Positions 36,709 through 47,900 of a DNA stretch of 64,000 nucleotides are shown here, one piece after another. The DNA is from Entophlyctis helioformis. Lineage: Eukaryota; Chytridiomycota; Chytridiomycetes; Chytridiales; Chytriomycetaceae. Below the pieces are notes generated by a model that saw only the letters and a list, made by a program, of their open reading frames with translations, made no database searches and was not told the origin of the DNA. The DNA lies in NCBI GenBank assembly GCA_025526915.1, contig JAHLKH010000125.1, positions 1-64,000 on the forward strand. The letters are read 5' to 3'. A program made the translations under genes and the position numbers. The number at the start of each line of letters is the position of its first letter. Position 1 is the stretch's first letter.

Positions 36709-37315
36709 GTTGTCTGTCGTGGGGCAGAGAGCGTCAGTTCAAATATCTGGCGGCAGCAAGCGGCAAGGCGAAAGCGTGCGGCAGCAGTTGAAGCAGCGGT
36801 AGTTGTGCAGCAGCAGCTGGTGCAGTTGGCGATGCTGTTGCACCCAGCGACTGTTCCGGTCGCCTGCTGGGCCTGGCTGGCTTGGTTGCCGAATCGAGTC
36901 GGAAACAGCGATCTCCCGCGCACACCAGCTGCATCCATCCCGTTCATCCCATCCACTCGGGGGCAAGGGTGCCATCCCATCCATCGTGCATAGGTCGCCC
37001 CTAGATTCGGCTGCCTTCTGGATGCGTCTGCTGTTGTGCTGCCCGCCGTCGCCACTGCTCCTGCTGCTGCTGCTACTCCTGCGACTGCTGCTCCTGCCAC
37101 GCGCACGCTCAGTCGTCACGGACCTGTTCTGTTTTGCTCTGGGCAACAGGATCGCTTGGCCGCCCAACACAAAGTGAATACAGTCACGTGACCAGATCGA
37201 AATCTACGCGGCGGTCGCCGTCAACTTGGCGCCGCTCTGGCCAGCCCTCGCCGACAGCAGCCAGCCTCAGCATAGCAACAGCAACAGCCCCAGCAGCAGC
37301 AGTATCGCCATCATC
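36709..37315. promoter_or_regulatory. divergent intergenic region, NACA and TLG2
   Basis: This 607-bp spacer lies between two divergent start codons. The middle is CTG/CAG-rich (36780-36840, 37040-37100), which produces long meaningless ORFs on both strands. A perfect GTCACGTGAC palindrome lies 124 bp upstream of the TLG2 start. No other element was recognised. Confidence 0.45.
37183..37192. promoter_or_regulatory. GTCACGTGAC E-box palindrome
   Basis: This perfect 10-bp palindrome contains CACGTG, the core bound by bHLH factors of the Cbf1/Pho4/USF type. It is positioned as a promoter element of TLG2 or NACA. Assignment to a factor is inference. Confidence 0.4.
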
Positions 37316-38948
37316 ATGGCAACCAGAAGCAGAACGCTCCTCTTTCTCAACTTCCGCAACTCGTTTGCCCGCAACAACAGCCAGTTCAGGGCAACAACGC
37401 AAGGACCAAGCGGCGGCCGCGACTTTTACGACACATCCGAGCATGCAGGACTCATTGCGAACCAGGGCCATGCCGGCGAAGTAGCCGTCGAGCTCTCCGT
37501 CCTGCCACCACGATGGTGCGTTGCCGTGTCTCGCATCTATGCCAATCTGCCTCTGCATCTGGATATCTGCCGCATGCTGCTGCCAATGAAGGCATGCAGC
37601 CTTTGCGCTGCGATGCGATGCGATGCTCTGGGAGTGGCTCAGCATCGCAGACGCGGCGATCCAGACTTGTGTGGAATCAAAGCTGCTCACCAGACTTTCT
37701 CGTGTCTCTGGCCCATGCGCGCTGCCATGCGCGTCTCAGGGTTGACATTGTGGACGAGGTGAGCGATTGCGTCCCGATCAACTGCGGCACTGTGCCATCT
37801 TGTGGCGGACACTGACTCTGACGCCGACATGCCTCGCCCTGCTGAATGCTGTACTCAGATCGAAGAAGATATCGGGTCATTGCAGCACAAGAGTACGACC
37901 ATGTTTGCCCTGCATTCACACGCGTATCCATGCAATGGCCGGCTGACGGACCAGCTTGCCATGCGTTTTTGCAGTCACCTCTCTTGAAAGCGCCTACAAG
38001 AAACACGTGCTGCCAGGCTTTGACGATCGGATTGGTGACGAGCAGTCGATTGAAAGACTGACAGACGATGTCACGCGGGTCAGTTGCCTCGCTCGCCTTT
38101 CTCTTTGCTGCCCAGCAAAGCAGCGTGTTCAAGTGGCAACTAACGGCATTCATGGGTTCGACTTGCAGACCTTTCAAATGATCCAGCACAAGATCAAGCG
38201 CGTTCACATGGAGAGCCGCAACACAGACCAACGGCAGACCAAGTCGCTGAGTAAAAACATCCAGACATCACTGGCCACAAAATTGCAAGAATTGTCCTCG
38301 TCCTTTCGCAAGACGCAGTCGACATATTTGCGAAGTACGTGATGCACGGAGCTCTTTCAGTTGCTGCCGCTACTGGCGCTACTTGCGCTACGGGTACTGC
38401 AGACGATGTTGATACTGACTATGCTGCAACTGCCAACGCCATCCTGCGTGCATCTTATCCAACACAGAGCTTCGGGGGCGAGAGGCGGCCACAAACCCGA
38501 CCAAGTATGGCGCAGTTGAAAGTCCAGACGAGGAGGATCTTGATGCCGTATTCACAGACGCGCAGCTTGCGACCGTCATCAACAATGAGCGGGCGATATC
38601 GGAGCGTGAGCGAGAGATTAATGAGATTGCAAAGTCCATCCTTGGTCTGGCGGAAGTCTTCAAGGACCTCAACACCATGGTGATTGACCAAGGCACCGTG
38701 CTCGACCGCATTGACTACAATGTGGAGCAGACCAATATTGCGCTCGAAGATGCGCACAAGGAGCTTGTCAAGGCAAGTGCGCGTCGCTCTTGTTTTGGGC
38801 AGCGTGCCGTACTGACCTGCTTGCGGCGGGATTCCAGGCATCGACATATCAAAGCACAACGCCGGCCAAATATTGCATAGCCGTGCTGCTCGTCATGGTT
38901 GTGATCATGATCTTTGTTCTTTGGTGGAAGATTGCACACAGGCGATGA
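37316..38948 (+). CDS. TLG2: Qa-SNARE syntaxin-16/Tlg2
   Basis: Tlg2/syntaxin-16 is the target SNARE for endosome-to-trans-Golgi fusion. It starts MATRSRTLLFLNFRNSFARN, matching the MATRxRT family start, then LPPRWVDIVDE across a splice, IEEDIGSLQHKSTTMF, and TFQMIQHKIKR from the Habc region. The SNARE motif reads INNERAISEREREINEIAKS, then DLNTMVIDQGTVLDRIDYNV, with the zero-layer glutamine in IDQGT. The last exon encodes a single C-terminal membrane anchor (CIAVLLVMVVIMIFVLWWKI), stop 38946-38948. At least six exons are joined by GT-AG introns, including one after STYLR (about 38335-38469). No frame break was seen. The usual C-terminal tail is very short (AHRR). Confidence 0.92.
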
Positions 38949-39319
38949 TAGACTGCTCTGGACGAATGACCGACGACAAGGGCGTGGCATTGACCCAACC
39001 TCTAAAATGCATCGATTAGAGCGAATCTTGTTGCTGTTCTTGAAGCAATGCTGCATTGGCAAGGTGGCTGGAACGCGCGACTTTGGGAGGTGTCTGCCAG
39101 CCATTCCATCGCCGCGTGCAGAGATGCAGCGAGTGGACGGTTTGGCTTGTGGGCAGGTGTTGCAGAAGCGGTCGACGCCAACAGCAAGTCACGTGCTCTA
39201 TCACGTGATCCAACAGACTTTTTGTTGAGCGAACGATGAGGGGCAGGCAATTCTGTGTTTCCCCGTAGAGCACCCTGTGCCGGCACCTGATTGGTCGGCT
39301 GGTTTGCCTCGAATTTTGT
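38949..39319. other. spacer between TLG2 and the 39.3-41.2 kb gene
   Basis: No gene was seen in these 371 bp, which separate two convergent stops. It contains paired CACGTG motifs (39189-39208). Toward 39300 it turns unusually AT-rich for this genome, which may mark the edge of an inserted segment. Confidence 0.45.
39189..39208. promoter_or_regulatory. paired TCACGTG E-box motifs
   Basis: TCACGTG at 39189-39195 is followed after 5 nt by TCACGTGA at 39201-39208. Both share the core of the palindrome upstream of TLG2. Here they lie 3' of two convergent genes, so their role is unclear. Confidence 0.3.
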
Positions 39320-41213
39320 TCAATTTGGCATCCAATTTTCAGACTTTTTGAATCCAATTTCATATTCTTGTCCAGATTCCCAGTCACTCTGAGCAGCCTG
39401 CAGCCGATGCCTTCTCAAGTCGTGGTCGCTTTGGCGCTTGCTTGTGGACTGCCGAGCCTGTCCAAGGGGCAGCAGTTGGTTGCGTGTTGGTAGTGTCACG
39501 AAGGACTGTCTGCCACTGCCTGTTGCGGCTGCTGTCCCTCTGCATCCAGTTGGCGCACTTGTGTGTGCTGCTGGGGCGGCCTGCTGCAATGTCCGAACGG
39601 CCGGTGTCACAGCCGGCACAGACGCACTGGCATCAGCTGCTGCTCTCTTCCGCTTGCTTGACGCTCTTTGGCGGCTGGCTGTTGGTGTGGCAGCTACAGC
39701 AACGGCTGGCTGTCCATGCTCGTCCACAAGGTACTTGTCGTCGTCAAGATAGTCAAGGCACACAGTGTCAACAGAGTCGCAACTGTTGACAGCCATCGCA
39801 CAAGAGGCAGTCGAGCTCACCAACAAGGACATGGATGGATCACTCGGCGTATTGTTGAGCTGCCGCGTATCATCAAGCTGCTGTAAGGCATCGCGCTTGG
39901 CTTGATCTGACTTTGAGAACTGTCGAGGCGATACACACAGCAATCCTGCTCACACATGCCAACCTCTCCTGGCTGCCTTTGTGTAGACAGCATACTCTTT
40001 CCAGACGGGATTGCTGATGGATCCCCATACAAAGATGTTGTATGATCTGTCGTAGGATGGGTATGTGCTGTTTGTGCAGTTAGTCTGCTGTGCGATCAGT
40101 GCATACACATCCTATGAGAGTATCCTACCGGCATTTGAATGATGGCTCAACAAGGAATCCGTGCTGCTTGACGTCCATCGACCTGATCTTGAAGATGAGT
40201 TGCATCTGTCGCGCGACTGACATGAACTCTTCCAGGTCTGACTTGTCATTCCGGCCCTTTCCAGTCCGTCGTAAACTGTCTCGCCATGCGTTAAACAGCT
40301 GTGTCCCATGCAATGGTTAGTGCTGATCGTCAAGGAGAGTGTGTTGTCTGCATGCTTGTAAGCTTACTTGCTCCACGGGATAGGACGTAAGCGCGCGACC
40401 ATGCAGGTGCGTAAAGGTAGCTCCTTCTGGGACTGCAAACTCTACATCTGGATCAAGTGTCGCAAGCATGCCCAGATTCTGGTTGTTGGCTGCTGCAAAG
40501 ACACTCGTCTCGGCAAACTGCCGTGTGAGGTTTGGAGTGATTGCCCTGCTTATTGTGCGTTGTGGGTGATCAGACTTACCTTGTGATGATCGCGGTACTT
40601 TGCATAGTGCTCAAGGAGTTGGAGGACGCTGTCCTTGAACAAGGGATCAGGATGCAATGCCATGCATCACGATGTCAGGATTGCTGGGATCTACGAGGCA
40701 TGGGAGCTTGACGAGAAGCTTGTCAATGTCTTTGAGAAGCACCACCTATACTTCACGGCCGCCAAGTTTCACCTTGATGGCAAGAGCATGGACGTTGTTG
40801 TTAAGTCGTCTTGGCACAAAGCTTGTCAGAACCAAGGGGAGTCGAGACGGCTGGATGCATATGACGCCTTTACGCGGGCCATCTGTGAGCTTGATGAGTG
40901 GCAGCAGCGAATGTATTTGGTTCTTCTCGTCCTCCAGTGTCATGCTTTCGAATGAACCATTGTCGCAGTGGAAGCACAAGCTGTTGTCCAGAAACTTCCC
41001 TGTTGGGTCGATGGCCTGTGGGTCTGCTTGACTGGGAGCTGGCTCTGTGGTGGCTGCTGCGTCCATGTCGTCCTGCTGGTGCACGGCGGCATGTGGTGGC
41101 TGTTGCTTGTCCATTCCAACTCTGTCGCCAGAGCACCACTGCCACTGGTGGTGGGATTGCTGTGATTGGTCGAGCCCAGATTGTGTCGCGGCACTTGCCC
41201 AAATGCGCGCCAT
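39320..41213 (-). CDS. unidentified multi-exon gene, apparently disrupted, divergent from the XPG-Fanzor gene
   Basis: The family is not recognised. Five blocks look coding and are bounded by splice signals. They are a 5' block with NSLCFHCDNGSFESMTLEDE and RKGVICIQPSRLPLVLTSFV; MALHPDPLFKDSVLQLLEHY (about 40583-40665); NLGMLATLDPDVEFAVPEGA (about 40373-40527); WRDSLRRTGKGRNDKSDLEE (40129-40298); SYNIFVWGSISNPVWKEYAV (about 39985-40075); and a Ser/Ala-rich last exon ending YEIGFKKSENWMPN at TGA 39320-39322. The 5' block meets an in-frame TAG (40746-40748), yet the same frame continues as KDIDKLLVKLPCLVDPSNPD, then shifts before DPLFKDS. It may be decayed, or these may be base-call errors, or two genes. 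Its position, back to back with the Fanzor-like gene, suggests a companion ORF. Confidence 0.4.
39348..39359. repeat. 12-bp direct repeat, left copy
   Basis: TTGAATCCAATT lies in an AT-rich patch at the left edge of the 39.3-49.0 kb segment. An identical copy in the same orientation is at 49038-49049. Confidence 0.5.
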
Positions 41214-41452
41214 CAACAGCAAGCACAACACGGGCGACAACACAAGGCAGATGATGGGCGGATGGTTCCGACGGGCCAATCGGGAAGCGGGCGAACAAAG
41301 GCCGACCGACAAGCTGGCGAAAAATGGGCCAAGCTGCCACTGGCAGGTGGATCTGATGGTGCCATAATATGGATATGGGCGTTCTGTTTTCCACCCATCC
41401 GACAAACCTCATTGCACTTCGCACCACCACGGCCGCTGACAGGTGTGCCTGT

Positions 41453-41547
41453 GTTTCTGTGTGCCTGCGTGTGCTTGCGTGTGCGTGTGCGTGTGCGTGG
41501 CGTGTGTGGTGTGGTGTGTGTGTGTGTGGGCGTGTGTGTGTTGGTGG
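41453..41547. repeat. GT-rich imperfect microsatellite
   Basis: About 95 bp of GTGTGC/GTGCGT-type sequence lies between the divergent genes at 41.2 and 41.9 kb. Open frames across it are repeat-driven. Confidence 0.9.
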
Positions 41548-41698
41548 AGAGGGACGTGTGCATGCAGGCGCAACTGAGCGGCAGACGGCAGGCTGCACCG
41601 ATGCACTGCTGGAAGTAGAAGTGCTTGCTGGTACTGACCGTCACGCTGTTCTATGCCCCTGCCTGCCACGCTCTTCACAGCCCAAGACCTCATCAGTC

Positions 41699-41751
41699 CA
41701 CAACTACCGCCTCCCAAGACAACCAGCCCACAACTACCGCCTGCCCAAGAC
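41699..41751. repeat. tandem repeat, two about 22-bp copies
   Basis: CACAACTACCGCCTCCCAAG is repeated as CACAACTACCGCCTGCCCAA with an 8-bp spacer, in the leader of the XPG-Fanzor gene. Confidence 0.85.
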
Positions 41752-41774
41752 TGTAAGTCCCCCTGCCGCACGCT

Positions 41775-41838
41775 CTGTTTCGCCGCTGCCGCCCATTCTG
41801 TTTCGCTGCTGCCGCCCATTCTGTTTCGCCGCTGCCAC
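41775..41838. repeat. 23-bp tandem repeat, 2.7 copies
   Basis: The unit starts CTGTTTCGCCGCTGCCGCCC and is repeated almost three times, ending about 80 bp upstream of the XPG-Fanzor start codon. Confidence 0.88.
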
Positions 41839-41920
41839 GTGCTTTCTTGCCGCGTGTTTTCTTGCAGACACACTCTTCACTGCCACATGCTGACGCCACC
41901 GCCACTCGCCTTGACACAGC

Positions 41921-44900
41921 ATGGGAATCACCGGGTTCGGCCAAGTATCCAAGAAGGGGTATTGCAGCGTCGCAATACCCCCCGACGACAAGGTGTCCGG
42001 CGCATTGGACGTGGCATTCGGAGCCACCCAGCCGCACCAGCCTCATCAACCACCAGCCTCACCCCGCCCACCAGCCACCTCATCAACAGCACCAGCCTCA
42101 TCAACCAGCCGCACCTCATCAACAGCACCAGCCTCATCAGCCAGCCGCACCCAGCATCATCATCGTCCTTGTTGATGTGCTGAGTGTGTTCTACCCTCAG
42201 CTCGCGGCAGCAGCCGCACTTCAGCCGCCATCGTCCATTGGTGAGTGGCTGGAGATCGTCGCACCCATCCTTGAGGCATTCCTCAAGTCGGTCGGCGACG
42301 GCCGGGTCATCATCTTCCACGTCGACGGCCAGCACGGCGACTCTGGCATCAAGCAGCAGGCGCATACCAGCCGCGCCTTGAGCGTCTTGCGCGCAGCGGC
42401 CAAGGTCCAGCAGTTCTTTGCCAAACGTGCAACCAATCAAGGGTTTAGACAGCTAGAAATGCAAGTTCCCTGCTTTGTGTTGCATGATGCGATCCTAACT
42501 AACAGTCGATGTTGCAGAAAAGAGCTGCAAGCCCTCCTCCATTCATTCACGTTGACACGCGACCATAAGGGCCACATTGCCGAGGCTCTCAAGATGCTGC
42601 TTGGACCCACTTCCCCGCATAGGGTCTGTTGGTGTGCCCACGAGGCCGACGTTTGCATTGCACGCGACGCTGCCGAGTATGCAAGCCAGCCAAGGTACAG
42701 ATAGCCATGACATCCGTCTGTTGTGATTGATGGCTGACAATCTGCATCTCACAACAGCGACATTCCCATGGCGGTGATCGCCAACGACTCGGACGTCATT
42801 TTCCACTGCGCCGGACGTTGTCCTGTGATCACGACACGCATGTACCGCGGCCGCGCCACCAACATCCACACATACAATCACCAGGGCATTGCGACCATTG
42901 CAGCCGCCCTGGGATTGCGCAATTTCCCAGGCGCTTGCCAACTGGTCGCCGCCCTTGCAAAAAACGACTATCACGATTGTTACGGGCGAGGTATGTGCGA
43001 TTCCTGGCTTCATGCTCTGTGTTGTCATCGATCCTGTGGTGTTGACTAACTCGCGTTGCCACTCACATCATCTTGCAGGCATTGCTGCTGCCGTCAAGTT
43101 CGTTAACAAGCAGTTTGACGCCGCGGCAAAGAAGCGCGGCTTCAACAACCCGGCCGACTTCTGTGCGCTCCTTCAAGATCCTACGGAGGCCATGGATTTC
43201 GCGTACACTGTCGGATTCGCGTACTACAACGACCTGCTGAAGGTTGGAGGCGTGGCTCTTGCCAAAACTTTCCTGAACGCCTTTGCCGTTTTCATCCTTC
43301 ACGAGGAATCCGGGGCTTTCGCCAACATGGTCGTCGCCCAGACTGGCGACAGCAGTCAATCCACCGCGCCAGTGCCGAGGCAAGTCTTTGCTTGACCGTT
43401 CGAGGACACTGCATTGTAGATGCATTTGGATGCATAGCACCATACTGACCATCCATTGCTACGTGGAAATGACAGCAGCCAGGCTGCCAACACGACCACC
43501 ACGCCCCAAGAACGGTATGTATGCATGTGATCTCTGCAGGTTCTCACATTACTGACTTATGCTCCTATTTTGATGTCATTGTTGGATCGTGATGCAGATG
43601 CCAGCTGCATGACGGCTGCGTTCTTGTTCACCCCAAGTCGCAGAAACACAACCCCAACTCGATCGCCGTACATCTGACTCTGGAGGACGTTGAACGGCTT
43701 GGCATCGACATTCTCAACACGAGGGAGATGGATGCAACTTTGGACAGATCAAGAACTGCCCAATTGCTCTCGACGGTGTCCTCAAGCACGCGGCAGATCG
43801 CCTCGCTGGCATGCCAGACAGTGTTGCTGCCCGTGATCTTCTGGCCGAGATCAGCAGGTCGGCGAGCTCGAAACTGTTACAGATTGTCCACGAGCAGTCT
43901 CAAGCAGCGACAGTACGCGCGACGCTCGAGCCAGTCGATCAGGCTGTTTGGGATGGACATGTAAGTTGCTGCATGTCTCTGATGCATGTGCACTCCTTGC
44001 CTGGACGTGTCAAACTCAATCCACTGCTCATTGTACAGGGCGCTGCCGAAAGGATGAAGAAGCAGTTGGGCAAGATTGTCAATCGTCCATGCAAACCACA
44101 CCGCCACCTATCGACACCGCGTACGTACTGCTTGCATTGGGATCATGCCAACTCGTTACTGACAGCACCTTCTTTGCTGAACGTTGCTATTCCAGAAACA
44201 GATGCGCAGAAGGACTCACAGAAAGACCCACAGCAAGCCACGCAGCAAGTCAAGCATCAAGGCAAGGCCATCACCCGAGGCGGTTCCCCATTGACCGCTG
44301 CCGACATCTGCAACAAGGCCGTGGACAGGCTGAACAAACTGAGAAGCCTCACGGATGGCCAACCAGTGACACACCGCGAGCAGCTGAAAGCGGCCATCGA
44401 CTTGCTAGAGTCCATCATCAAGCAAGCCACGGTGCGTCTTCATCTTCACTGGCTGTGTGTGCATGCCATGACTTGGCACGATCACTCATTGCTCCACTTG
44501 ACAGGAGGCTCAAGTGCCCAAGCTGCCCGAGCAAGAACCGCCATCCGCCGACAGCCAGGCTGATCAAGCAGACCGCAAGATCTTGTATCTCAATCAAGAT
44601 GCAGACATCCGGACGACGGTCAGTTCTGGTGTTCCATTGCTGCTTGCGTGTGCATTGTGTGCACTTGGAATGCATTGCTGATCATGCATCCAACCTCTAC
44701 AGGCGCGACGCCGAATCACCAAGCAACAGGAGGCTGCGAACAAGCAGAAGCGCGAAAAGCAAGCTGCCAAGGCCGCGGCAGACAAGGCCATCGACAGGAA
44801 CAAGGAGAGTGCACGCCGGCAAGACCGCCGGAAGAAACCAGGGAGCAAAAAGAAGCAGACGTACGTGTTGTACACTGTGCCATGTGCCTTGGGCATGCTT

Positions 44901-47900
44901 GCTGACATCTGTGGGGTTTGCAGACGCAAAGCTGGAGCACGAGTGACACAACGTCGGGTTGACAGAAATGGGGGACGCCTCTTCTCAGGGGCACCCATGA
45001 CGCTCCCTGCGGCCACCGCCAGCGACAATCAACAGCCTGCTACAGTCACCAGCGGCAATGATCAACAGCCAGCCGCGGATGCACCCGACCATCCCACCAC
45101 CGACGCACCTGATCCACCCGCTGCAGACGCACCCGACCATCGTAGCATGAGAGTGGAGCTGGAGGTACGATTTAGGATCACCATTCTGCCTGTCTACATG
45201 CATGTATGACTTTGCATTTACTGACATGTTGGCTGGCATGGTGCTCAGGACATGCTGTCCAGTGGCCCGCAGAGTGCCCCGATCTTTGGCGTTCATGCCA
45301 TCAGGTCATTGGCAGATTGGACGCGTCCTCTGCTCTCCCAGGACGTCGTCACAAGGGTGCACTCGTTTACCGTCGGTGCGCGACATGCCGGCCTCGTCAT
45401 CATCGGCGCCATCCTCGAAGAGCTGCTTGAGCTGGACCAAGACGCACCCCTACCGCACAAGTACCATGTCTACGGCTGGCTTGATGGCCAGACAACGCGG
45501 TACTGCTTCCTGGATGTCGACTTCAAGCGACTCGACGACCTCGGCGACAAGGACATCATCAAGGGCCTCGGCGCTGTCACGAAAGCGGAGCTCCTGTCTG
45601 GCCGATTCACGCTTCGCGAGGGCATCACTGCGCGGGCCATGTACGGACGGAGTCAATACAACCACACAAGCAAGGAACGTTGCTTTGGGCACCCAGTGAA
45701 ACTGGCGAAGGGTACAACACTCGAGTGCTGTACATTCGAGTCGCCTGAGTCGCCCGAGCATGACACCGCCAAGCAGCCCGACGATCAACAAGTTGCACCC
45801 CAGCCAGCTGTGCCCGATGATCACGGCAAGCCTGAGCAGCCAGCAGCAGCAGCACTGGCAGCACCAGCACTGGCAGTGCCAACACCAGATGACATTCTCT
45901 CGATCATCACGACGGATGAGTCGTCCATGGCATCCCTCTTCCGGCACGTGTCGTATGTGTTGACTGGAAGCGGGATGGAGCAGCCGCAGTCCACCATGCT
46001 CCAGCTCAATGCTTGGCTTGTGACCATCGCCCAGCTCATGATCCATCGTTGCTGGACGCCGAGCACGTTGCAGGCCAATGCGACCAAGAGAGCCAACGCG
46101 ACCAAGAACAACGCGCGGCAGAAGGGCACAACCAAGAACGACGCGCGGAAGGCCGAGTGGAAGGCAGGCGCGCGGCATCCGACCAGATGGTGGTCGAGCT
46201 CACACCCAGACAACGCACAACGGGCTGATGCACAGCAGGCAGCTGTGCCCTATCGGCTTGTCAACACCCTGCTGACCGCAAGCGGCGACATATTTGACAA
46301 CTTGGCGAGGGAGGTGAGCGCCACACTCGCCAAGCACTTCATCGAGAACCGGTCAAAGCTTGCATTGGTCGCAGCCCAGAGAGCAATGCCTGCTGTGACT
46401 CCGAGCAGATTGCAGCGTGGGTCGATGCCATATTCAAGCCGCTCAAGACCACCAAGGTTGCCAGGCGTGCCTCCACTCAGGACGCTGCTCAGGACGCCCC
46501 ATTGCCGGCCATCGAGGACATCACCATGGACGCCGCTCAGGACGCCACTCAGGATGTCGCTCCTCCCGCCCCAACTCTCAAGCGGACTGTGTCACAGCTT
46601 CTGCTGGCCACTGATGGCAGTGCATCCAAGAGGCAAAGGGACGAGACTACTGCCCCTGTTGCCACAGATGCCATGCAGGCCACACCACCAGCCGCACAGG
46701 ACGGGGACGCCATCGAGATCCCGCAAGAGCTGCATCCGATTCAGGCGATTGTGCGCAGCATGTCAACATCGGACGTTGGACGGTTCTACCAACTCCTCAA
46801 GCTCGCTGGCACTTCGGTGATGAAGCTCTGCCCGCAACCAGCAAGCCGCGATCCTTTTGTCCTCATCACCGAGGCCACGCTCTTTTGGGCGGTGGTGGGG
46901 CAGCAAAGGGATCGCATCCAGGGCAAGCGCGATCCTGTCCTCCAGGCATTGCGAGAGGAGCTCCTGGCCGCAGTTGGTAAGTTGCATGTGTCTATGCCAC
47001 GTCAATGCTATTTGATGCTGACACTCCACTTTTATCCAAAACTACAAAGATGGCACGTTGACTCTCGAGTCGACTAACAACGACATCCAAAGGGCCTTCA
47101 GCAATAGCAAGGAGCTGGTCATCCTCGACATCCTCCTGCCCGGCCTCCGCCCCAAGAATCGACGCCTTCCAACACAGGCTGAAGGTGATGAGGCTGCAGT
47201 TGATTCTCAGCCTCTGGTGGCTTCAAAGCAAGTGATCAGACAAGGCAGCATCATGACGGATGGATACACGGTCTATCAGCTGGCACTGGACTGCCGCACA
47301 GACCGTCCAGAGTCGCCTCGCAGTATGTGCCATGCTTGGATGCTGTGGTGCACGCATTGATTCTGACTGCCGCCTTGATCTGCAGGTCCCAACGCGGCGT
47401 CTCCAGCCCAGCAGCCCAGTCTTGCTGATGCTGCTGTTGGCATCCTTAATGCCTTGAATGGTCAATTTATTGAGCCTGACCACATGGACGGCACATGTGA
47501 GTTGCTGTGCCAATCCAGACGCACACTTGTTGTCCACACCAACTGACATGCCATCCACAGCCGCCGATCCAGCCAACCCGTCAGCCACCAAGCCAAAAGC
47601 ACCCAATCCTGTAAGCCACTTGCATGCCAACCTCGCGCATTGGTGCACATGCATTGCACATCCCTCACTCATTCCATGGCATGGCAGGCTCAGCGCAACT
47701 TTAATGCATCCCAGCGACTGCCCAATGTTGCTGATGCCAACAAGCTGCTCGCCGACAAGGACTATGGACTGTTCGCATTGTCAGCTTTGATTGGGGCGAA
47801 AGGTACCTGTTTGGCGCGTCCAGCATGCTAGTCAATGTCAAGGAGGAGACATACACGATGGAGTCCAACTACGTGCTCTCCTCTGGCATGGCACATGCCG

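Noticed and set aside
36480..37106. overlapping long ORFs between NACA and TLG2
   Set aside because: They are produced by CTG/CAG-rich low complexity in a divergent promoter region and have no protein features.
41921..43400. calling the N-terminal half FEN1, EXO1 or XPG itself
   Set aside because: Only the acidic motifs and H2TH-like segment agree. The rest, and the continuation into Fanzor, differ from these repair enzymes.
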